Shown here in pieces: positions 37,362-49,471 of a DNA stretch of 64,000 nucleotides (the stretch's first letter is position 1; every line of letters begins with the position of its first letter). Source of the stretch: Heterobilharzia americana (Eukaryota > Platyhelminthes > Trematoda > Strigeidida > Schistosomatidae); contig OX104134.1 in the NCBI GenBank assembly GCA_944470555.2, positions 102,666,701 through 102,730,700 on the forward strand. Direction: 5' to 3'. The notes under the pieces are model-generated. The model searched no databases, had not been told where the DNA came from, and worked only from the letters and a program-made list of their open reading frames with translations. The position numbers and the translations under genes are program-made.

Positions 37362-39085
37362 CTGTTGAAAGATACAACGTAAAATTGAAAACAAGAAGAG
37401 CGAAACAAGATAAAGTAGAGCTTCTAAATCATTATAAAACTTAACTGAATACACACCCAGAAACACCGGATGGTGACAAAAGTTGCTTTTTCGAAAGTGA
37501 GTAGTGACTAAAGTTTCTCACTTAATCTTACAGTGGAACAGCATAACTTCCTTCCAACCGACTGGCATTACCAATCATCACGCAGAAAGCAATGCTGTGT
37601 CACTTTGCTTATTCAGTGTATTAGAGAATTCAACCAATACTCAGGACTAGACGCTCTACGCTGAGGACCATGCAACAATTCAGGTTTACTTGTATAATTG
37701 TGTTTATTTCGACATGACATCGTTCTTCATTTTGAATCACTGATAGCTGAAGTCTCTGACTTCTTGTTATTTGGTGGTAACAGGTAAATAATTCAAGAAT
37801 ATGACTTCTTAACTGTTGATTTTAAAGTTTAATGACAAAAAGCGATACACGTGAGGAGAAACCATTTTCAGTAATATTTTCGAACAAATAACATCAAGAA
37901 TATTTTTTTAATTTAAAATATCTACGAAATTCATTAATAAGAACTGCAGGAAAGCAAATGAAGCATGGTTAAGAGTTCTTAGGCATGACAAATGTTCACT
38001 AATTTGAAGATAACAAATCAAATTTCTTTGGACCACCTTGACATATTGTCGATTAAGAGAGTTTATTTTAAATTTCATGAGAACACCTTGGAAAACGCCT
38101 AGTTGTAGCCTTCTCAGTGACTGGACTTTATTCATAGGGGAATTCGCTTTTTCACTAGTGCAGAAAAGGAACACCTAAAACTTAATGAAGATTTCTTAGC
38201 AAAGCAAGAATTAAGGCTGCGATGAGCAAACGAAATCACTTACTTTATCTGTTTGAAGATCTTATTGACCTAATTCGATAAAATAATTTAATTTATTGAA
38301 AACTACGCATGTATGGTAAAGAATAAAAAATCAACAAGCCAATAGGATTTATTCATTTCAATGCAGCCTGAAGTTGAATTTCTAATGGTAGGCCCCACTA
38401 AAACAAGTACTTTTACAAAATCTCATTCATCCCTGAACATTTACTGACGCAATCATATATGGTTTGAAACAAGCCGACAGAAGTGAAAATCAAAAAAACC
38501 ATTTAGCCAAGGGACTATTTAATAGGTTTTTGTTCACCTATTTATCATCTAATAAATACAAGTTGGATGACGGAACACCCGTTCACATCCATACAGCATC
38601 TCATTAGCGTTGAAACAAGATAAAAAAACCAACAGAACTGTGAAAACCAGTTGTTTGGATAGCTGGCTTCATCTTAGTATCGTTTTGAGCAACAAAAAAT
38701 ACTTAAACATCTGCAGTAAACTATACTAAACTAGAAATGTACTCAGTAATAGCGTGCACATTTATGTAGTTTGCAAGGATTCAGACCCATTTTGTCAAGG
38801 GTTTTTATGTTGAACTTTTGCTCATATCTTTATAGATGGTGCAGGGTTCAGTCACTTGGCCTATCGGCTGGAAGTCAAGTCCACAGACCAATCAGCCACT
38901 GCTCTAAGCTGCATAAATGTATCCTAGATCAAATAACCTAGTCTTCAATGTATTTTGGTACTTTAGTTTGAACGCAGCGAGTCAGTGTTTCACAATTTGT
39001 TGTCTTGTGATAAATAGTCACAAGGTCTGATAAACAGGTCTCTAAAGCAATAAATCAATATGCTTATAGGAATTAAAAGATAGAT
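37362..39085 (-). other. Intron of the channel gene (5' neighbour of last exon)
   Basis: Sequence just upstream of the last exon on the minus strand. It begins with a typical acceptor (ttgtatctttcaacag). No upstream exon recognised: I looked for a donor preceded by coding for TTIG and did not find one in this stretch. Confidence 0.6.
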
Positions 39086-39126
39086 AACAAAATAGTTTAT
39101 GAAATATATGGAATGGTTAATAGAAT
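39086..39126. repeat. Left arm of 41-bp perfect inverted repeat
   Basis: Exact reverse complement of 39191-39231 with a 64-base spacer. No clear target-site duplication at the outer ends. Lies in the presumed channel intron. Confidence 0.95.
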
Positions 39127-39190
39127 ACATGTAACGCTTTTTTGACCTATTATTTTCATCAGTTTTTACGCTCCTTTCCGAGTAATATAC

Positions 39191-39231
39191 ATTCTATTAA
39201 CCATTCCATATATTTCATAAACTATTTTGTT
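39191..39231. repeat. Right arm of 41-bp perfect inverted repeat
   Basis: Partner of 39086-39126, identical over all 41 bases in inverse orientation. Confidence 0.95.
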
Positions 39232-39533
39232 TATCACTCATACATCAAAGTACCTTAATCCTGTCATTAATGTTATTATTTATTATATATTGCCCGATGT
39301 TCAAATATTCATCTTCCAAACTAGTTAATCTATTCTTTCTTACCCTCAATGACTCACAACTCCATATACTTTTCATAGTCGAACTAAATTTCCCCACCCT
39401 ATTTTGTGTTCAACCTTACTTGCACAATTGAAAAAAGTCTCTCTGACCGATTTGCTTATTCAGTCAGCTGTATTGCATTGATCGTAACTCCAAATATTTC
39501 GATGTAATTGGATGATCGTATAGGTCACCTTCT
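39232..39533. other. Non-coding, nothing recognised
   Basis: AT-rich presumed intron or flank with no motif. Confidence 0.4.
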
Positions 39534-39644
39534 GTACCAAAACTTGAATATTAACCTGAAAATTAATGTCAGATTCATACTCTTGAAAAGGATCATCCTA
39601 GCAAGGTGGAAAGGTTGAGGAATCGTACAAAATATTTGTTTTTA
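39534..39644. repeat. Interspersed repeat copy (pair with 27750-27865)
   Basis: Same orientation as the 27.75 kb copy, with shared blocks at both ends and several indels. Confidence 0.65.
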
Positions 39645-40335
39645 ATATACTACTCCGGGACTACACAAGTAAAAATACAGCTTATGCGAAAATCTTGCAA
39701 AAAATAATCAATAATTTACATATTATTATAATTATTATTGTGAAGTCAGTCGTAAAACAGCAAAATGGTCATACGAAGAGAGGTGTAAAAGATGGGGTAG
39801 TTTAACAAATAACTAATTCCGTAGATTAGGTATGTAGTGAATTTACGAAATATTCATTATTCGTTTGATTGAAGCGATGAAAATTGCAGTTCCTCCTAGT
39901 ACTCGGCTTATTAATCTTTCTACTTTTCATTTGTCCTACATATGTATATAAAAACTCTGTTTGTGGAGAACTTGGCGATTTAAGCGCACTTGATATCATG
40001 TACCGACGTTGACCGAAGACCCATTGAAACTAGGTAGCAGAAAATAGCTGTTTTAACCCAGTTCACTTCTGAAGGGTGTGAAACAACAAAGTCATGTATA
40101 GAATAAAACCCAGGACCATCTTAGCATACAGTGAACCTATTACCATTCAGCTTCTACGTTCAAAATAATAGGGATCACTTTGTAAATTCCATCATATCTC
40201 AGTCAGTTATCGTTGGACATCATTCTGTCACTTTCATTCCCCGGTCAATCAAAGTTAACACATACTGCTTCGGGTGTATTGAGCAGTGAAGTCATCTACT
40301 GATGTATTCACCCTTATAGGAAAGTTAGGCACTGC
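39645..40335. other. Non-coding, nothing recognised
   Basis: No gene or classified repeat supported. Confidence 0.4.
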
Positions 40336-40500
40336 GGCCCCAGTGCGCTAGTGGATAACGCCTTAGCATTTAAAGTGATTGGTGTCAGGTTCAAGTCTCA
40401 CTAGGAAGAACATCGCTCACTGGGGGCCAGGTATATCAGCTGACGAGTCTCAGACAAGACAAAGTGCACGTTCTGGATTCCGCTACTAGCCACCAAGTAA
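40336..40500 (+). mobile_element. Smalpha-like SINE with mutated hammerhead
   Basis: tRNA-like head with A-box-like gcgctagtggataacgcc and B-box-like ggttcaagtctc (40388-40399), then catcgctcactggg, then the ribozyme (40427-40483) and tail ctggattccgctactagcc. In the ribozyme CTGACGAG (40440-40447) is intact and the stem II segment (40447-40460) keeps its length but is poorly paired. The following segment reads AAAG where GAAA is required, so G12 (40461) is A and position 15.1 is G. Confidence 0.85.
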
Positions 40501-43500
40501 ACTACAAAATTAGACGTCTTTAGTTTACAGCAACTTGCTAAATGACCAACATCGATAAAGATTTAGAAGTCTGGCAATACTCCAGTTATCAGCTAATGAT
40601 TACATATTTTGATTTGAAGATTGAAATTCCTGTGTTCAATGGAATCATTTCGATGGTGATGATAATTTTATGAGGTATATAGTCATGATGATGAAGAATT
40701 TTTATAAATATTTCGTTTAATAATGAGATTAACTCAGCTTAAAACAGTGCTGCCACAGGGTTCAGTGAATTGTATTTCATCAAACCAAGAAGAATTTATG
40801 AACAGCTTTTAAAGACTAACTTTTATCTCCAACAATTTCTGAGGTGTCTTGATATCGAATAAGTGAGGCGTCTTATCGTAAATGTAACTTTTAAGGTTGT
40901 ACGCCTGAACACTAAAGTTTTGACATTCCAATTCGCAAGCCTCTCCACCCTCAACAACGGTAAACGTATTGAAGTGTTTGAAGACTTAACTCAAAGAAAT
41001 CACCATCTTGTTGAACTAGTTACAAATGATCGTCAATGTTTCAAGTTGAACAACAGAAAACAACGAGGTTTCACACCTCAGTAGGTCACTCGATAGCGTT
41101 GTGACACTCAAATAAATTTCATTGTCGCAGCCCAAATCACAACAACATCAGTTACCGGGAAGAATTGCAAGTAGCAGATTTAACTCCTAGCCATTAGTCA
41201 AAACAGTCCAAGGTATTCATTTCGACTAGGTTAATAAATGATCGTCGACTATTCAGTTCTCCTTTTAATGTGTCTGTTAAACAAACTACTTTATGAAAGG
41301 AGAACAATAAAACTAATAATGGTTAATAGTCTAATAGATCATCCTGATCAGCTTCAGATGCAAGACAGTATGTAATACTGTCTAAATCAGTCACCTATTT
41401 CTGTACATTTGTGTGTGCATAACTGTAAAGAAGGATAAGTTGAAGCGACATAATTGTCTCTTCTTTCCGTCCATGCGAGTATGTGTTAATATGTATAAGT
41501 GTGTGCATGCTAGCAGATGCATAGTCTTCATACACAACTTCATAACAAAAGTACTGATATTATCTTCTTCAGATTCATTTGCATTTTTCTTTAATCTGTC
41601 AGGAAAATAAGGTAATTGGGATGATTAGTATACATATAACAGTAATGTGTATTTAATAGCGACGGAAGTTCAACAATACAATGAAAATCAAGGTTACAAA
41701 GAAGTAGTATTGATGGAGAAAAAGGAAGAGGAATGTTGAGAAACAGGAAGCCATTACTGTTGACCTTCAGTGGATGGGTGACATTACGACTATGATATTT
41801 GTTGTTTTCTTTTTGCACATGAAATTATTTAAACACACTTTGTTGCTTGTGTCTGTTTACATATTTGTCGGTTTACCTTCGCCGCCTACATGTTGTATCT
41901 TCTCAGCTTTGTTCACTTTATATCGTCATGCAAAAGGCTATTCAAAATATTTATTTGAGATACAACTTGCATAAGTTACTTGCGACACTCTACTGTTAAC
42001 TCACTAACCGACCCCAAAAGGACTAGTGCTGTGACCAAAACCCCTGACATTACAGGTGCAGTACATAGCTTACAGTGTGTGTGTATGTGTGCATGCGGTT
42101 GTTGCTGATGACGTAAAATGTTGAGTTTCACTTAGGCTGCTTTCTATCACCAAGTGTAATGACACTTTGGTGTATTGCGTCCGGAGTTTTAAAGGTGATG
42201 AGAAGAACCGATCATTCACCGGGTAGTGGACGATTCATGCACATGCAGTAGGTCATTTAGGACCTGAATGACTCTTTAGTAAAGTGTTTTACTCTCTATT
42301 TGAAAGATATGTTGAATGCTTGAGGGGATATCAGTATTCTCAAAGTTCCAGATTTGCATTTCTGGCGTGCTCTAAGCTAAGCTAAGGTTTGTGACAGCTG
42401 ACTTTCATTATCTAATGAAATACCGGCATGTAAAGTGGTTGGAGCCAATCGGTAGGAAGTTCTGCTTCACCTAGGTCTCGTGCTTGTCGACACTTTCCAG
42501 AATGACACGTCTGGAACCCCGATAAAATTAATGTCTAGTCTGAGACTGGGATCTGTGTCACTCAGGGCTGCAATCAGAACCGAGCTTTTTGGGCCATGAA
42601 TGAAGTACTATAGGACTGGATTAGATACTCTGGCTGGTCACTGAAGACTAAACCTGCAACAGTTATGTACCACTGATTGGGGACTAGAGAGTGACCAATT
42701 CCATGCTGCCTAGTCTAAAATGTTGGCGGAATTCAGCCGATCATTTTTAACTTGGTCATCAAGATGAGCAGTCCATCATCAAGGTGCATTGACTGATGTT
42801 AACGACCGCTGGCAGTTGGCACATTACAGAGGGGTTCAAAAAATCCGACAACATAAAATTGTTTAGTCTCCAGTAGCCAGTCAGTATATCGCATCTAGTC
42901 TTATGGGTGGTAACTAATTTATCATTGATCCGAGTAACACAATGATCCAGTGTTCCTTAAAACCTCAGTTATCAACCAAATTTTGTACATGAAGATGAGT
43001 GCAACCTATCAACTACATCCCTGACAGTCTAATCCACAAACTATCAGCTACTTTCTGCTCCCTAATTCATATCTATTTAGATTTGAATGAGAAAACCGTA
43101 GTGGGCAGCTATTGTGGGGATAATAAGTGGATAGTTTCGAACCTTTGACTCTCTCAACAAGAAGGGAAGACATTCAATGACTAACGCGAATTTTATAGCT
43201 CTCCATAGGTTGGGTTTGAATCCAAATCGCCAAAGCGCCCAATTTTTCTAAGCCAATCACAATTAGGCATATTTCAATATTCAGTTTTGCTTAAAAAGAA
43301 TTATTTTGATCCTGTTAATTTTTCATAAATTACAACTGACTCAATCCAACTCCTCTTTCTACACTACTTACCCCAGTCAGTAGTATCTTACGCACGAAGA
43401 AGTATGACTATCAATACAAATAGGACATCATTCGATTAAATCAGAACTAATTACAATCGTGATGTTAAAAAACTGTAAGTAGTATTCACAATCTACTAAA

Positions 43501-44790
43501 CTTTTTTTCTTTCTAAAATGAAATGAAATACAGAATAAGGCAAAAAGCCACGTATAATACCTTCCATATGAAATCAAATAAAATTATTTGTCAAAAAACG
43601 AAAGAAACAGATTTTAAATATAATGAGGCCTGAATAATTTATTCATCGAATGTGTATATAACGAAAAGAATGAAGCCCTATGTCTGAAATCTAAGTTCTA
43701 CTTTATTTATTCATCAAACTTATTTCCAATATGAATTTGACGTCATTTACAATCAAAACTAATCTAAAACTGTCTGTTGAGTTTGTATTAATTTTTTTGG
43801 GATATCAAATGAAATAAAAAAATTCAACATTGAGCTGTCGATATCGAAATTTTGCCCAGAGTTCTTTCGACGGTGAATTCATTTATTGAATACACGAATA
43901 CACACAATGACTTCAGGTAAGACTTAGATTTTGATCAAATATCCAACCAGTTGGTTACCTGGAAATGTCATATAATATAAGAGTTATATTGCTCACTTTT
44001 ACTTTCAGTTGCTTACAACAACTATCCAATAGCAATAGAATTTACTAACGAACCGAAAATAATGGCTAGAAAATAAAATATTACTAGAAGAAAAAGAGTC
44101 TTTCTGTGCTTCGTCTTAAGTAACATTTGACATTTAATTAAGATGGATAACCTTAAATGATAATCATAGTGAACTTTAATGTGATTGGTCAAGGCTTAAG
44201 GTCAAAAATGTATAGACGGCAGAAATTGATGAACTAGATATGGGGTTTGTAAAGGTTTTATTGATTTCAGGGTAGTGTTCATTCCGGATAAACATCATTC
44301 AGTGAACTGCTGAAAACTTTGGGGTCACTGCATTGCTGTTTTTTCCGAATTCTGTCGACTAAGCAGTGAGAAAAATTCATGTTGCACAAATTCACTAACG
44401 AGAACCAGATTGTAATCCAATGGGATTTTGATGGATTTGCCTAAGATCTAATGTAAAATCATGATCTATGAGATCACCCAACTTTGTAGTCAGGATGGAT
44501 ACCAACCGTTTACTTTGGGCAGTTGTCAAGTCATATCGCCAAATGATAGGAGTAGGAAAATCAAAATGGTGGGTTTCTTGAAAGCTGTGATACGTTAGTT
44601 GGATATACCATGCGTTTCCTTATCCTAGCTACTGAAGATTAATAACTGAGACACAACAGGGCAAGAATCAATAAGCTGCTACGGTAATTATCAGCAACAA
44701 ACTAGTAAGACATGACATTTTCAGCCTTTCATGTAGCATTCGAAGGCAGTCAACAGAGTGATTTTAAATAAACTTTCCGATAGTAATGAT
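40501..44790. other. Non-coding; probable old repeat at 42.4-42.7 kb
   Basis: No gene supported. The 42380-42720 region has less AT-rich, repeat-like sequence with phrases shared with 16.05-16.2 kb. A short TG-rich tract lies at 42076-42095. Short open frames in 40863-41974 have no recognisable motif. Confidence 0.4.
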
Positions 44791-44792
44791 GG

Positions 44793-44850
44793 ATAATGGA
44801 TAGCAGTGGAATCTAGGATGCGCATTTCGTCCCATTTCGGGCTCATCGGT

Positions 44851-44856
<6 letters not shown>
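44793..44856 (-). mobile_element. Smalpha-like SINE fragment with hammerhead, 5' part lost
   Basis: Only the ribozyme and tail remain. On the minus strand the head is replaced by a (TA)n tract. The ribozyme (44802-44852) reads CCGATGAG, stem II segment GCCCGAAATGGGAC, GAAA, then palindrome ATGCGCAT and ATC before the cleavage point. All core positions are conserved except U4, which is C. The tail reads ctagattccactgctatcc. Confidence 0.8.

Positions 44857-44897
<41 letters not shown>
44855..44897. repeat. (TA)n microsatellite abutting the SINE
   Basis: About 43 bases of TA exactly where the SINE head should be. Confidence 0.96.
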
Positions 44898-44899
<2 letters not shown>

Positions 44900-46720
44900 T
44901 GAATGAGGCTAATTAATTTGAAAGCTTGTGGGTTGGTGATATTTACTGATGAGCCGTTAAGCGGAATCAGATATACACTAGGAATGACAGAAAGAGAAAG
45001 TGGAACACTTTTATTTGATAAAATAGTTCCGAAAACAACTGCTTTACATCAGTATTTCGTCATTTTCTCATGGTTTGTGTATCTGTAGAGTCGCATCTGT
45101 ACTGTGACAGAAAACTGTACGAAAAGATAATAAGTATGGTTTTTAAAATCTGTCACTTTAAATCTTCCAAGGAAACACATAATTTGTCTCGATCACAATG
45201 TATTTGTGCAACACATTTCCAACAGTCTTATCATGTAGTATTAATGTGAAAAGTAATAAAATGACAAGGGGTTTGAAACGAAAGAGAGGTTCAATAAGAA
45301 GGCCTGATACACTATGAAAACCAGGTAAGACAAAAAAGATGACATTGCATCGACATTGGTTTCATTGCAGAATTCACTAAGGGAGGTGCATTGTGATAGC
45401 GAATTGTTTTTGTAAAAATGAAGGTGGCTTAGACCTTTCATCAGCTGAGACTTCAATAAATTTTGGTACATGTCTCTCTAAAAGGCTTTGTAAGTAGATT
45501 TAAAAGATGCGAAAACATCAGTCCTCTGACCTGTTTCAATAAATTTTCACCATCAAGGGGCTTGTTAGCCTGTTACTAACATCTATGAGATCTACTAATT
45601 AGAGTTTAGAATAGGCTCTGGTGTCCACGCTTGATTTAATTATGCCACAGGTGGAAATGTAGAGCAAATTAAATTTTCTTTACCCCATTGGAACACCTTG
45701 CTAACAGCAAATTCCTATCATTAGAAGGTGGGAAAGTTTTTGAACTCAAGATAAGTGTAATAATGGTCAGGTGTTTATTACCTTTTGATATCTATTCACA
45801 CAGGTTTCATCACTAGACTATGTAATGTCATAAGGAATAACTTCGAAATAAAGGAAACTGACGACGAAACATGCCCATCGAGTCATGGAGAAAAGAAGAG
45901 ACAATTCAGCGATAAAAATTTTTTTCGACGATATCATTTTCTAGAGCTGTATAATCGTATTTATATATGTCATAAACATATAACGGTTTATTATTAAACA
46001 CAAGTGTGTAATTGCATCATTAACTTAGTGCTAAAAACTGGAATCAAGAGTGGAAAGTAGTTCTGTAATAATCTTTTGGACTGAAATTAATGCTTGTATT
46101 GTCTCTATGCCTTAAGGCCAAACGTTCACTCTCTGATAGTAGATGTTTGAACCTTTAATAAACCTCGTTGTCTTTCTGTCGAAGTTGAACCTAAAAATAG
46201 TTCTTGATCCTAGATGGACAGTCACTAAAGATGAGCATCAGGTTTCGGCAGTTCTTTTTATACTAAGATTTTAGACTGATTGTTGAGTAGTGCATACAAG
46301 TACTCCGTATATCTGTGAAACCACACATTGTGCAGCTTACATACTCAGTACCAAGTTACAAAATATTCAAGGAATCCGTTCTGAAGAAATTTGTTTGCAC
46401 ATAGTGGATTACTTTTTGCTTCAGTAAGTTGAGAGGGATTAATTAATTCAAGGACACTTATCATGTGTATACGATCTTTGTTTCCGTGTTTTACTCTAAC
46501 CGGATCTCAAAGCATTTTATTTTGACTTATAAATAGCTGGGAAGTTGTATCTGTCTTCACTCAAAGTAATTAGGCAACTGTATTGTAATGCTATTAGTTG
46601 TTGTTACTTGTAATTTTCAGTTGTTATACTCTTACAGATTTATCGACCTCTTTTAGCAGATGGGCTCCTATGCTGATGCCTCGACATTACCTGAATTTTT
46701 TTTGTTATAATTTACTTGGT
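44898..46720. other. Non-coding; weak hammerhead-like motif near 44.95 kb
   Basis: No gene supported. CTGATGAG followed by ccgttaagcgg occurs at 44945-44963, discussed as a finding. Short open frames here have no recognised domain. Confidence 0.4.
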
Positions 46721-46724
46721 TGTG

Positions 46725-46855
46725 ACTAACAGTGGAACCTAGGACCCATCAGCTGCATGTGACTACACATTGGTCTTTGATATTTTTCCCACTTAGACAT
46801 TAACCCAATACCCATCGCTTCAAACGCCATTAATCCACTATATTGGGTTGCTGGA
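46725..46855 (-). mobile_element. Smalpha-like SINE, ribozyme mostly deleted
   Basis: The minus strand keeps head phrases (ggcgtttgaagcgatgggta) and the tail (cctaggttccactgttagtc). The ribozyme is reduced to cagctgatgggtcctagg (46737-46755), so stem II, GAAA and stem III are gone. Confidence 0.75.
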
Positions 46856-47561
46856 AAGTGTTTCGATAACTAGTGGACTGGTTGGTGACATCAATATGAT
46901 GTGCATATTACTACAAGTGAGGCTTAGTAGAATCAGTTATGTTCTATATTAGTACTTAAGCTACTGATAACAAAGTCCACAAAGGTATCTCTCTGTAAAG
47001 TGGACTGCCAATCGATTCCTATGTTTCATTGCATCAGAGCACCCTATTTTAGACTATGTAACCGACTTTTAATTTTTGATGTCATAAGAAGTAACAATCT
47101 ACCAAAAGGAATCACCTGTATATACTGTATATTTATACGCACCTACTGGCTTAAAGCGATTTCACTTTTTCTGAATAAAGTGAGCACGAGACCTAGAATA
47201 ATTCGGGTTTTTTGCCTAATGAGATAGTCAAGTCTACTATTCAGTCCATAAATGACCTTTAAAAATGTCAATTCAATATGTATGTTGACAATAACAGGTC
47301 AGGCGATAATAAAATCACTATTAGTCTTTGAGAAAAATAATGCTAGTCAGTTTCGCAATAGAAACAACCGTTAGTATGCTTAACACATGCATAAGCACAA
47401 CATCTTGCTAATCTTTTCGTGTGAACATAGATAGGCACATAGGCGAATATATACAAACACAGGTGACCTTGTCCAGTTTTCCATTTTATGTCACTCGTAT
47501 GTAGTTTATCTGTGTGATAGATGAGCGCATTTTTAAATCGGTTTTTGGGTTTCACTATGGT
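46856..47561. other. Non-coding, nothing recognised
   Basis: AT-rich sequence with no supportable gene. Confidence 0.4.
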
Positions 47562-47695
47562 TGGCCTTAAAAGCCACCCTAACAACTGTTGAGATAACCA
47601 ATTACATTATTTTATGAATAACTACCTTCCCATCCAAAATACGGAAAGCTGACTGGCTATTCCAGCAGTTGTTACCATCGCCTTTCAAATCGTCC
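47562..47695. repeat. Palindromic unit C
   Basis: Left arm ggccttaaaagccaccctaa then ttgagataaccaatta. Right arm gactggctattccagcagtt, then gttaccatcgcctttcaaat. Same plan as units B and D to G. Confidence 0.65.
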
Positions 47696-48985
47696 TTTCA
47701 ATATCTCACTGCCTGTCTAATACTGTGTGGATGTTCCACCTTGAAAAGGCGACTTACAAGAAAATATTTAATGCGCTTCAAATCATCTGTAATGTCGCAG
47801 CTGTAATAAGATGGTTACACACAAGTGGTACACAGAGAATAACCTTAAAGAAATATAAAATATAGTAGTAAGCTTATAACTCTATTCTTTATATACAGCC
47901 CTTTTTGTTAGGGTGATTAAGTTGCGTTTTCTCTTAAATACATATGATTACACCGTTCTGAAAATGAAAACATTTGCGTAATCAGCTGGGCATAGTCTAT
48001 GATTCTTGAATATGATTCAATGAACTACATCCCATGTTTAAGATGAATGAAACAGTTTGAGTCCCAATGATGCAGAATACAATTCACTTCACTCATGGGT
48101 TTGTGCAAGTACCAGTAGCACTAATCTTGAACATTCCAACTACTTGATAACAAGTTTGTAGTAATAGGGTATATGATATAAGTAACCAGCTTGAAGTTAG
48201 CGGTTCCGATAATGACCCCTCTGAAGACAATAGACAAGATGAAGAGAAGGTTAGTTTGTTTTAAAGATTGAAGATATGTGGCGTAAAACAATCTTTGAAC
48301 ATGCATTTAACAAGAATATGGAAACACCTTTGCCAACGAAGACTGGTGTTTTTTGGCTCACAGATTATTATTACAATTATTAAATTCAATAGATCAAATA
48401 AAGATTCACATGTTGCAGAACCTCAAATGTATATTCCTCTAGAGGGAAGTAGGGAAGGTTAGAGTAAAGCTGAATCAGAAAAACATAAATTCTGGTATTT
48501 TGCTTGCAAAATTAAGTTGCTAAGTCTGAAAACAGAGTAGTCCACAGTCACTTCAAGTACCAGAAAGATAATTATCAACAAAAAATATGGTAATAAGCTG
48601 AAAAACAATAACAGTCAACGGATTGTATTGGTTTTTAAGTTACTACACTGGAAGAAAGAGTAGACGGTTTTTAAAATTTCTCTTTAAAGTAGTTGTAGGT
48701 CAACTACTGAATCTTTTCGAATACAATTATCAAATTCTAGATTTTTCAATGAGATAGTACCTGTGAATAGAAGCAGATTTGGATCAAACTGTTTTTCGAT
48801 GCTTTGAAGGTATATCTTATACCAGAATCACGTTCGCTGGCAAGCAATTGAAGAGTGATTGGACTGTTGACGCCATTCAATCCTGTGAAAAGCTGACTCG
48901 TCTGACCAACCTATCTCATTGTCCAGTCACTCGCCCTTCAAATAAAAGCGAAGTAGAGAATACAATTTGAGGTGGTAAGATACTG
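47696..48985. other. Non-coding, nothing recognised
   Basis: No gene supported; short open frames only. Confidence 0.4.
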
Positions 48986-49120
48986 GAACTTATCCACTCT
49001 AGTAACGATTGAAATAACCAATTCAGTTTCTTTATTCCGTCTGCATAGGCAGAGTTTTAGGAAATAGAGAAGGATAATTGGTTATTTCAGTTATTGCTAC
49101 GGTGGACTTTAAGATCACTC
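48986..49120. repeat. Palindromic unit D
   Basis: The best-preserved unit. Left arm tccactctagtaacgattga then aataaccaattcag and tttctttattcc; right arm gataattggttatttcagtt then attgctacggtggactttaa. Arms match over about 34 bases. Confidence 0.8.
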
Positions 49121-49130
49121 GACATTCACA

Positions 49131-49256
49131 ACCACGATACCAACAACTAAAATGACCAATCAGACATCTGATTCTATAAAAAAATGCCTTCCTAGCCAAA
49201 ATGCAGAAACCTAATTGGTTATTCCGACCGTTATTAGATGGCCTTTAAGGTCGTCC
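49131..49256. repeat. Palindromic unit E
   Basis: Left arm cacgataccaacaactaaaa then tgaccaatcag. Right arm ctaattggttattccgaccg then ttattagatggcctttaagg. Follows unit D after about 10 bases. Confidence 0.7.
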
Positions 49257-49302
49257 CCCTTTTTAGCAAAAACTGTGGTTGATCTCTCAAAAAATGAGAA
49301 GT

Positions 49303-49400
49303 TTTAAAGCCCACCCTTGCAACTGCTGAAATAGTGAATCTGCTTTCGGTATCTCCGCTGGTTATCTCAACGGTTGCTACCGTAGCCGTCAAAGTCACTC
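49303..49400. repeat. Palindromic unit F
   Basis: Left arm taaagcccacccttgcaact then gctgaaatagtgaa. Right arm ctggttatctcaacggttgc then taccgtagccgtcaaagtca. Shortened centre. Confidence 0.7.
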
Positions 49401-49471
49401 CAAAAATCACACTTCCACTGATTTCTTATAGTTATAAGGTGAAACGGAATCTATAAGATATACAATGAGTC

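Noticed and set aside
37248..37466. Minus-strand open frame running from the exon into the intron
   Set aside because: Different frame from the channel; it crosses the splice acceptor and has no recognisable sequence.
38835..38930. tRNA-like SINE head on the minus strand
   Set aside because: Only a loose match to A and B boxes (tggctgattggt, gactgaaccctgc) without supporting flanks; left out of the features.
45858..45885. CTGACGACGAAAC, which looks like a hammerhead core without stem II
   Set aside because: There is no pairing for stem I or a plausible stem III, and no SINE sequence around it; chance match.
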